From the NCBI RefSeq assembly GCF_003217215.1, contig NZ_QJTD01000002.1:446654-510653 (forward strand): a stretch of 64,000 nucleotides of DNA, given 5' to 3'. Shown in pieces: positions 53,118 through 62,400 of this stretch. The notes below the pieces were generated by a model. The model was not told where the DNA came from. It was given only the letters and a program-made list of their open reading frames with translations, and ran no database searches. Each line of letters begins with the position of its first letter. The first letter of the stretch is position 1. The DNA is from Winogradskyella epiphytica. GTDB lineage: Bacteria > Bacteroidota > Bacteroidia > Flavobacteriales > Flavobacteriaceae. A program made the position numbers and the translations under genes.

Positions 53118-55172
53118 TTAACTTTCTAATTTGTTCAAGTAATACTTATAGGTATCAAATTGAGCCCTAACCTTAGGTTTATCATTTCTACGATACGTAT
53201 TATCTTGTACTTCATTGATTATACGCGCTTTCACATTATCGTTCCAGCAAATATCAAATAAATCTTGTAATTCAGTTTTAATCTCCTCATCGTAGATAGG
53301 GCAACTCACTTCAACTCTATGTTCAATATTTCGCGTCATCCAATCTGCAGAAGATATATAAATTTTCGGATTACCTTGATTTCCAAAAATATACAATCGG
53401 GTATGCTCTAAAAACTTATCTATAATACTAATGATTTCTATATTTTCACTCATCCCTTCAACACCAGGAACTAAACTACAAAGCCCTCTTACAATCATTT
53501 TGATTTTCACACCTGCTCGGCTCGCCTCATAAAGTTTATCAATCATCTTATAGCTGCTGATACTATTCATTTTTAGTTTGATATAAGCCGGTTTTCCTTG
53601 CTTAGCATTTTCAATTTCAGCATCTATAAGTGCGAATAGTTTTGATTTCGTGTAATGCGGGGAGGTTATGATATGTTTATACCTATTTACTTTATAATTG
53701 ACTTCAAAAAAGTCGAACACCTTATTAATATCCTTCAGGATTTTTGCATTTGCTGTCATTAAGGTGAAATCGGTATATATTTTAGCCGTAGATTCATTAA
53801 AGTTTCCGGTACTAATGAAACCATAACGTACAAGCTTATTTTTCTCTTCACGTTCAATGACACAGATTTTACTATGTACTTTTAACCCATCAACACCAAA
53901 GAGCATATTAACACCTTCGTCCTGCATCTCCTCTGCATAATTAATATTTGCAGCCTCATCAAACCTTGCTCTTAACTCAATACAAACCGTCACCTTTTTG
54001 CCATTCTTTGCCGCATTAATCAGTGAACTAGCTACATGCGAAATTTGAGCCAATCTATATATGGTAATTTTAATCGTTTTGACTTGAGGGTCTAAAGCAG
54101 CTTCCCTTAGAAATTTAACGATATATGAAAAGGTATGATATGGCGTATAGACTAAATAGTCTTTTTTTGCTATGGTTTTAAATATACTTTCTTCTAAACT
54201 AAGTCCTTTAACCGGTAGAGGATCGATTTTTTTATAAAGTAAATCTGTTCTCCCTAAACTAGGGAAGCTCATATAGTCTCGTCGATTATGATAGCGTCCT
54301 CCAGGTATGATACTTTCCTTCTCTTCTATAGACATTCGTTTTAGTAGGAAATTCAAGGTAGAATTATCAATATTCATATCATATACAAATCGAACGGGAG
54401 CTCCACTCTGTCTATCCTTAACACTCTCTGACAATTTTTCAATAAAACTCTTACTCAAATCACTGTCAAAATCAAGTTCACCATCTCTAGTAATCTTAAT
54501 CATATGTGCACTAATCTTGTCATAATGAAATATATTGAATATATCATTTAAACAATACCTCAGGATATCGTCTATCATAATAATATAGTGCTTATCATCT
54601 TTACTTGGTAGCACGACGAAGCGATCCATTGTAGAGGTAATTTCAATAAGTGCGACTTGGTCTTTAGATTTTGAATTAGACATTCTTACTGCTAAGTAAG
54701 CGGAGATATCCATAAGTTCCGGTAAGGCAACATCTTCATTTAACATGATTACAACCAACGCCGGACTAACTTCTTGATAGAAATAGTTTTTAATGAACTC
54801 ATGCTGATCTTCATCTATTTCCGTTTCGTCAATAATAAAAATATTTTCTCTTTCTAATTCTTTATCAATCTCTTCAAGAATCTCTAAACTCAAGCTCTGT
54901 TGTTCTATAACAATTTGAGTGATTTCTTCTAAAAGATCACCAGCTTTAATACCACCTAGCTCACTCTTACCGCCCTTCCCTGCTTCATAAATTCGCTTGA
55001 CAGTAGCATATCTGACTTTAAAAAACTCATCTAAGTTATTTGAGAAAATCCCTAAAAACCTCAACCGCTCAATAAGAGGAACATTCTTGTCCGAGGCCTC
55101 CTGTAGAACACGTTCATTAAACTTTAACCAGCTTAATTCTCTATTTATATAAATATTTTTGTTTTTTGCCAT
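53118..55172 (-). CDS. ppk1: Polyphosphate kinase 1
   Basis: The 684-aa protein has four domains: N (YINRELSWLKFNERVLQEA), head, C1 and C2. The autophosphorylated histidine is His433 in GLKVHSKICVIE, matching His435 of E. coli. The second catalytic-site segment is KIYISSADWMTRNIEHRVE. It polymerises phosphate from ATP reversibly. Its ATG overlaps the sixA stop (TAATG on the minus strand), showing tight coupling, and ppx follows. Confidence 0.95.
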   Translation of the reverse strand: MAKNKNIYINRELSWLKFNERVLQEASDKNVPLIERLRFLGIFSNNLDEFFKVRYATVKRIYEAGKGGKSELGGIKAGDLLEEITQIVIEQQSLSLEILEEIDKELERENIFIIDETEIDEDQHEFIKNYFYQEVSPALVVIMLNEDVALPELMDISAYLAVRMSNSKSKDQVALIEITSTMDRFVVLPSKDDKHYIIMIDDILRYCLNDIFNIFHYDKISAHMIKITRDGELDFDSDLSKSFIEKLSESVKDRQSGAPVRFVYDMNIDNSTLNFLLKRMSIEEKESIIPGGRYHNRRDYMSFPSLGRTDLLYKKIDPLPVKGLSLEESIFKTIAKKDYLVYTPYHTFSYIVKFLREAALDPQVKTIKITIYRLAQISHVASSLINAAKNGKKVTVCIELRARFDEAANINYAEEMQDEGVNMLFGVDGLKVHSKICVIEREEKNKLVRYGFISTGNFNESTAKIYTDFTLMTANAKILKDINKVFDFFEVNYKVNRYKHIITSPHYTKSKLFALIDAEIENAKQGKPAYIKLKMNSISSYKMIDKLYEASRAGVKIKMIVRGLCSLVPGVEGMSENIEIISIIDKFLEHTRLYIFGNQGNPKIYISSADWMTRNIEHRVEVSCPIYDEEIKTELQDLFDICWNDNVKARIINEVQDNTYRRNDKPKVRAQFDTYKYYLNKLES

Positions 55173-55657
55173 TATTTTAACTCCTTCGGTATAATTATAA
55201 ATTCAGTAGTTCCTTGCTTTGAGTCTTTCCAATTCTGAATATCTATATTAATTTTTACCAATCCACTTGTAGGAAGATTTTCAATTAATCGATCACCAAA
55301 TATATTAGAAATAGATGTGAAAGCATGATTGTGACCAAAAATCATTACCTCATGATAATCGTCTGGTAATTTTTTTAAGAAATTTATGACACTCTCACCA
55401 TGAAAATCATATAAATCTTCGTCTACAACCACATGTTTATCAGAAGTTTGAATCGTTTTTAAGACATTTTTGCAGGTATTCAATGCTCTTTTTGCTGGAC
55501 TAAAGAAAATTCTTTCAGGTAAATTAACTTTTCTTATAAGTTGTTTTGCGACCAGCTCAGAATCTCTTAAACCCCTTGATTTTAAAGGTCTTTCACGATC
55601 TTCAACATCATGCTTCCTCGAGGATTTTCCATGTCTCATTAGTACTATTGTTCTCAT
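55172..55657 (-). CDS. sixA: SixA-like histidine phosphatase
   Basis: The 161-aa protein has the RHG motif at residues 8-10 (VLMRHGKSS) and the second catalytic His in FGHNHAFT. It is the small SixA type, which removes phosphate from phosphohistidine in phosphorelay proteins in E. coli. As first gene of the sixA-ppk1-ppx operon it may act on phosphate metabolism instead; both fit the fold. It may be relevant that PPK1 itself uses a phosphohistidine (inference). Confidence 0.87.
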   Translation of the reverse strand: MRTIVLMRHGKSSRKHDVEDRERPLKSRGLRDSELVAKQLIRKVNLPERIFFSPAKRALNTCKNVLKTIQTSDKHVVVDEDLYDFHGESVINFLKKLPDDYHEVMIFGHNHAFTSISNIFGDRLIENLPTSGLVKINIDIQNWKDSKQGTTEFIIIPKELK

Positions 55658-55972
55658 ACACTATCGTTTAAATACACTTTTTATCGATTAAATGTTGCAA
55701 ATATCCGTTTTAACGAGTATTTTAGCTCTTCGACACAAAAGTTTGTGTAAGAATTTTGGTTGAGTTTAATTTGAAGTATAAATTTAATGTAAATACCCCA
55801 AATTATAAATTTAAATAAATCCATTTTTGGTGCAATACCACCAATTTCCCTCCCTCAAAATATTTTGATTATGTCGTTAAGTAAGCTGTACTTAACATCC
55901 GGTTAATATATTAAATTACTGAAATAATATGACATCGCGAAGCGAGCTTTAATTTATTAAACACTTTTAAGT
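55658..55972. other. Gene-free stretch between the polyphosphate operon and the adhesin operon
   Basis: These 315 bases hold the divergent upstream regions of sixA (minus) and the secreted-protein/adhesin pair (plus). They are AT-rich. Visible features are the 8-bp inverted repeat at 55876-55896 and a TCGCGAAGCGA hairpin-like element at 55935-55945. I see no open frame, RNA gene or full promoter match. Confidence 0.6.
55876..55896. promoter_or_regulatory. Inverted repeat, candidate operator upstream of the adhesin operon
   Basis: GTTAAGTA-AGCTG-TACTTAAC is a perfect 8-bp inverted repeat with a 5-nt centre, 77 nt upstream of the ATG at 55973. There is no T run, so it is more likely a protein-binding site than a terminator. 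Confidence 0.4.
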
Positions 55973-56416
55973 ATGAAAACAATTATTACAATCATCATTG
56001 TAGGGTTCAGTTTAGTTTCCACCTATGGACAAGACTTGAATCTCTCTATAATTAAAGAAACTGATCAACCAGATTCTATGACCGAGCACTTCTATGTAAT
56101 AGGAGTCACAAACAGCAGTAAAAAGAACTCATCGTTTTCAATAACTGCTAATAACAAGCTTTGCGCTAAAGAAAACTCACCTCAAATTGACTTTTCCCAT
56201 GACGTGCTATCTAAGAATAAAAGCATTCAACCTAAACCATTAAATATCAAACCTGGTGAGACTATTGAAGTTTACGTAAAATTATCAAGAGCAAATAACA
56301 CACAACTCAATACTTGGAATTGTACTGAAATTATAGCGACCTCCAATGATAATAAAGTACTGAGCAATGCCTTAACTATTGTTTCATTTATACCAGATCC
56401 AAAAGATTTTAATTAA
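55973..56416 (+). CDS. Small secreted protein preceding the giant adhesin gene
   Basis: The 147-aa protein has a signal peptide (MKTIITIIIVGFSLVSTYGQ). The mature part looks like a single immunoglobulin-like beta-sandwich (IKPGETIEVYVKLSRANNT, ALTIVSFIPDP) with two cysteines (NKLCAKE and WNCTEI) that could form one disulfide. It is 32 nt upstream of the adhesin ATG on the same strand, so the two are probably co-transcribed and may act together at the surface (inference). No known family is recognised. Confidence 0.75.
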   Translation: MKTIITIIIVGFSLVSTYGQDLNLSIIKETDQPDSMTEHFYVIGVTNSSKKNSSFSITANNKLCAKENSPQIDFSHDVLSKNKSIQPKPLNIKPGETIEVYVKLSRANNTQLNTWNCTEIIATSNDNKVLSNALTIVSFIPDPKDFN

Positions 56417-56448
56417 TCCTACTTAATAGTAACTAAGCTTACGGGTTT

Positions 56449-59400
56449 ATGAAAAAAATTACTCCACTCTTCCAGTTTCAAAACATAATATTAGGGCTTT
56501 CCCTAGTCTTGTGTATTTCTACTTTTGCACAGGTCAAACAGCCTTTTTCACCACGATTCAACAGTAATATAAAGGGTGACTTTACTATAATAGCAAATAA
56601 TATGATTTCGCGAAGCGCCACAGGAAATTACAATGGCTCTTGGGGAAACCATGATTACTCAAATAACGTATATGTTGATATAGATGAGGACAACACTACA
56701 TTCAATTCAAGTAGTGCTAATTTTTCTAATCCAGAGCCAGATGTCTCTTGTCTAACTATTAGAAAAGCATATCTATACTGGGCCGCAGCCGATAAAGAAC
56801 CTAACTCCCTTAATCCAAATTCTGAAAATGAACCAGATTGGAACTTTAATGATGTAAAACTGATGCTTCCTGGAGAAACAACTTACTCCACTTTAACAGC
56901 CGATGAAGTTATATTTAGAGGAAGAGATACGCACTTTAGTAATGATCCTTATATCTGTATTAAGGATATTACTGATCAAGTAACTGCTATTACAAATCCT
57001 TATGGAAAATATCAAGTGGCCAATGTGGAGGCAAAGACTGGCCGATTAACTGATCATGACGGTTTAAACACTGGAACTTCAGGCGGATGGCAAATTGTTT
57101 TTGTCTATGAAAGCCCAACACTACCTTCTAAGAATGTGAGTGTTTTTGATGGGTACGCTCATGTCAGAAATGGTGTTTCTGGTGTAGATAAAGATTTTAA
57201 TATAGAGTTCAGTGGGTTCCAAACCATTCCTTCCGGCCCTGTAAGTACTCGACTTGTTATAGGAGCATTAGAAGGAGATAGAGACTTAAGTGGTGATAGA
57301 TTACAAATAAAAAACACTAATGGAAATTTTGTAAATATCAGCACCTCTCAAAGATCATCGTATAACTTTTTTAATAGTAAAATCACTATTGACGGTAATA
57401 ATTTTACAGACAGATCTCCTGCGAGTACAAATACTTTAGGTTTCGATGCAGCAGTTTTTAACTTAAATAACATAAACAATTCCATTATAGGAAATAATCA
57501 AACTTCCGCAACAGTAAGATTAACTTCTAATCAAGAAACATATGGTCTGTATTTATTAGGTATGTCTGTAGATGTATGGGCACCTAATTTTGACCCAATT
57601 AATGTTGTCTCTAATACCATTTCCAATCCTGTTAATCCTGGTTCAAATATTGGGTTCACTTTTAGTTTACATAATACTGGAAATGATAGTGCTGTAAACC
57701 TAGAGTTCTCAACAACTTTGCCATCTCAATTGGAATACTTTCCTGGAAATTTACCGAATGGAGTAGTAGCCACATACGATAGTACTACTAGAAAACTTAC
57801 TTTTTCTATTGATGACAACTTAGTAAGTGTTGGAAGCCCCCTTCTAAATGTGGATTTTAATTTGAAGGTTAAAGAAGAGTGTTACTTTCTAGAAGAAAAT
57901 TGTGATCTAGTAATACCACTGCAGTTCGAAGCTACTTATAATGGTATTAATAACCCTTCCGCGCAAAGCACAATCAGTTCATCAGCATCAAGCGAATGTA
58001 GTATTGGAAATCAGAAGCCCACTGAAATTAGAGTTAAGCAACCGGATCAAGCCGTTTGGGTAACAGCAATAAATGAACTAGACAGATCAATTGATTGTAA
58101 TGATCCTGATGCATTAGCAGCTGCTCAAAGTTTAGAACCAGTTGCAGATAAGTGCGACTTTGAATACAATAAAGTCTCAGGAGAATTCGTAGCTAATCCT
58201 AATTGTGCAAATACAGGAACGTATACTAATACCTGGACTTTTACGGATGCCTGTGGAAGAACAAGCGAGGAATACGTTCAAGTTATAACCATAGGAAACC
58301 CAAATGGCCCTGATTTTAACGAAACTCTACCAGATAATATAACTGTTCAGTGTGATGCCATTCCTGTGGCTCCAACTTTATCTGCTTCGGTTAATTGTGG
58401 TACGTCGACAGTTTCTTATAACGAAATAAAAACAAATGGTAATTGTGCAAATGAATTCCAATTAGAGCGTGTATGGACAGCAACAGACCAATGCAACAAC
58501 ACGAATGAGCACATACAAATTATCACCGTTATAGATAGTACCGATCCTGTTATTAATGTTCCAACTTCGAAAATTTTAAAATGTGGAGATAGTATAGAAC
58601 CTGAAAACACAGGGACAGCAACAGCAACAGATTCTTGTGGAAATACAACGATTACTTATGTTGACACGACAGAAACTAATTGTGGAGATACAGAGACTAT
58701 TACAAGAACATGGACTGCAACTGATGACTGTGGTAACTCTATCTCAAATACTCAAACTATATCTATTGTAGATGATATCACTCCTAATATTACTGTACCT
58801 AACGATGTTACTGTTCAATGTAATGAAAGCATCGATCCTCCAAACACGGGTACGGCAACAGCAACCGATACATGTAGTAGCGTTGTAATATCTTATGAAG
58901 ATTCAGCACTAATAGAATGCGGTGTAACTGAATCAATTATTAGAACATGGACTGCCACTGATGCATGTGGTAATTCAACTACAGCAACTCAAACTATATT
59001 TGTAGCTGCGAATCCTCCTGTACTAACTATTCCTGCAGATACAACTTTAGAATGTGATGATAGTACTGACCCTTCAAATACTGGGGAGGCAAGTGCTACA
59101 GCTCAATGTGGAAATGCAACTATAACATATCAAGATTCCTTAGATTCGGCTTGTGGAAATACAGGTGTAATCACAAGAACTTGGGTGGTTACTGACGATT
59201 GTGGTAATACGGTTTCTGGAGATCAAATCATTACAATTGAAGATACTAAAGCACCTACTTTATCTATTCCTGATAATAAAACGATAGAATGTGGTGAAGA
59301 AATTGATCCAACTAATACCGGACTTGCTACAGCGACAGATACTTGTGGAGACGTAACAGTTACGTACCTAGATTCAACAACCGCTACCTGTGGTAATACT

Positions 59401-62400
59401 GAATCAATCATTAGAACTTGGACAGCAACTGACGCTTGTGGCAATACAGTTTCTGCAGAACAAGTCATTAGAATTGAAGATACTACACCGCCAATTTTAA
59501 CTGCACCAGCTAATGAAACTGTAGAATGTGGAACGAGCATTGAACCTTCTGTAACTGGTGAAGCTACTGCAATGGATACTTGTGGTGATGTTACAATCAC
59601 TTATACCGACTCCTCTGTTGAAGCTTGTGGTGATACTCAAGTCATCACTAGAACTTGGACTGCGACTGACGCTTGTGGAAACACAGCTTCTGCTGATCAA
59701 GTGATTACAGTGGAAGATACAACGCTTCCTAATTTAACAATTCCAACTAGTGTAACTGTTGAATGTGGTACGAGCATTGAACCTTCTGTAACTGGTGAAG
59801 CTACTGCAACGGATACTTGTGGTGATGTTACAGTTTCTTTTGAAGACTCTGTAGTTGAAACTTGTGGTAACACTCAAGTCATCACTAGAATTTGGACAGC
59901 AACTGACGCTTGTGGAAACACGGTTTCTAACGATCAAATCATTACGGTGGAAGATACAACACCTCCTGCTTTAATAGTGCCAGCTAATGCAACTGTAAAA
60001 TGTGATGCTAGTTTTGATCCTTCTGCAACTGGTCAAGCTACTGCAACTGATACTTGTGGCGATGTTACAATTACTTATGAAGACTCTTCTGTAGAAGCTT
60101 GCGGTAACACCCAAGTTATTACTAGAACTTGGACAGCAACTGACGCCTGTGGAAACACAGCTTCTGCTGATCAAGTGATTACAGTGGATGATACAACTGA
60201 TCCTATTATTGATACTACTAATGTAGAAAACATTGTTATACAATGCGGAATTACTCCTGATGGAACTCTTGAAGATTGGTTAGCTAATAACGCTGGCGCA
60301 ACTGCAACAGATTCTTGTGGGAATGTTACCTGGTCTAATGACTTTGGAACCCAAACTGATTTAGATTGTGATAATGGTGCTATTACGGTAACATTTACTG
60401 CTACTGATGAATGTGGAAATAATGCTTCAATAACGGCAACTTATGCTATTGTTGATACTATTGCTCCTGAAATTTCTGTACCAGAAAATGCCACTATTGA
60501 ATGTGGAGAATCTACTGACCCTGCTTCTACAGGAATGGCAACAGCGACAGATAACTGTGCAACACCTAACATCTCGTATACGGATAGTAATGTGGACTCT
60601 TGTGGAAACACACAAATTATTACGAGAACGTGGACCGCGACTGACGCCTGTGGAAACACAACTTCTGCGAATCAAATTATTACGATTGAAGACACAACAC
60701 CTCCTACCTTAACAGTTCCTGCTAATGCAACGGTAGAATGTGGTGCGAGTACTGAGCCTTCTACAACTGGTGAAGCTACTGCAACAGATACTTGTGGTGA
60801 TGTTACAATCACTTATAACGACGCTTCTGTTGAAGCTTGTGGTAACACTCAAGTTATTACCAGAACTTGGACAGCAACTGACGCTTGTGGAAACACGGTT
60901 TCTAACGATCAAATCATTACAGTTGGAGATACAACACCTCCTACTTTAACAGTTCCTGCTAATGCAACTGTAGAATGTGATGCTAGTTTTGATCCTGCTG
61001 CAACTGGTGAAGCTACTGCAACGGATACTTGTGGTGATGTTACAATCACTTATAACGACTCTTCTGTTGAAGCTTGTGGGAACACTCAAGTCATCACTAG
61101 AACTTGGACGGCGACTGACGCTTGTGGAAACACGGTTTCTAACGATCAAATCATTACAATAGAAGATACAACGCCTCCTACTTTAACAGTTCCTACTAAT
61201 GTAATTGTAGAGTGTGGTGCGAGTACTGAGCCTTCTGCAACTGGTGAAGCTACTGCAACGGATACTTGTGGCGATGTTACAATTACTTTTGAAGACTCTT
61301 CTGTAGAAGCTTGCGGTAACACTCAAGTTATTACCAGAACTTGGACAGCAACTGACGCTTGTGGAAACACGGTTTCTAACGATCAAATCATTACAGTTGG
61401 AGATACAACGCCTCCTACTTTAACAGTTCCTGCTAATGCAACTGTAGAATGTGGTGCGAGCATTGATCCTTCAGCAACTGGTGAAGCTACTGCAACGGAT
61501 ACTTGTGGTGATGTTACAATCACTTATGCAGACGCTTCTGTTGAAGCTTGCGGTAATACTCAAATTATTACGAGAACATGGACCGTAACTGATGCTTGTG
61601 GTAATTCAGTTTCTGATAATCAAACCATAACAATTCAAGACACTACGGCACCAATTTTAAATGTGCCAGCAGACATTACCATTGAATGTAATGATGACGA
61701 ATCTAGTGCAAACACAGGTATCGCTACCGCTAACGATGGTTGCGGTGAAGTTGTGATTAGTCAATCTGATTCGATAATTCCTGGTAATTGCGGATATACC
61801 AAAACTATTTTGAGAACATGGACTGCAACAGATGAATGTGGAAACGTTACTAGCGCAGAACAAATAATCACTGTAGAAGACACCACACCTCCAATACTAA
61901 CCTTACCAAACGATCTATATTTAGAGTGTTCAGAAGACACATCAAGTGCTAATACTGGCTTGGCTAAAGGTGAGGATACTTGCGGTGGAGTAACAATATC
62001 TGAACATGATGACATAAGAGAATCTTGTGGAAATGCTATGACAATTTTTAGAACATGGACAGTAACAGATAATTGTGGGAATTCTGTAAGTGGCACCCAA
62101 ACTATAACCGTTTACGACAAGACAGCTCCTATATTATCAGTACCTGAAAATATTACTATCGAATGTAATGATAGTACAGATCCAATGAATACTGGTAACG
62201 CAACGGCAACTGACAGTTGTGGTGCTGTTTCAATCTCATTTGAAGATTCAGCTGTTAGTACTTGTGGTAATACCGAAATTATTACTAGAACATGGACGGC
62301 TACAGATGAATGTGGTAATACCACTTCTGCAGACCAAATTATAACTATACAAGATACAGTCGCTCCTATAATCAATGACTCAGCTGTAGAAAACATAACA

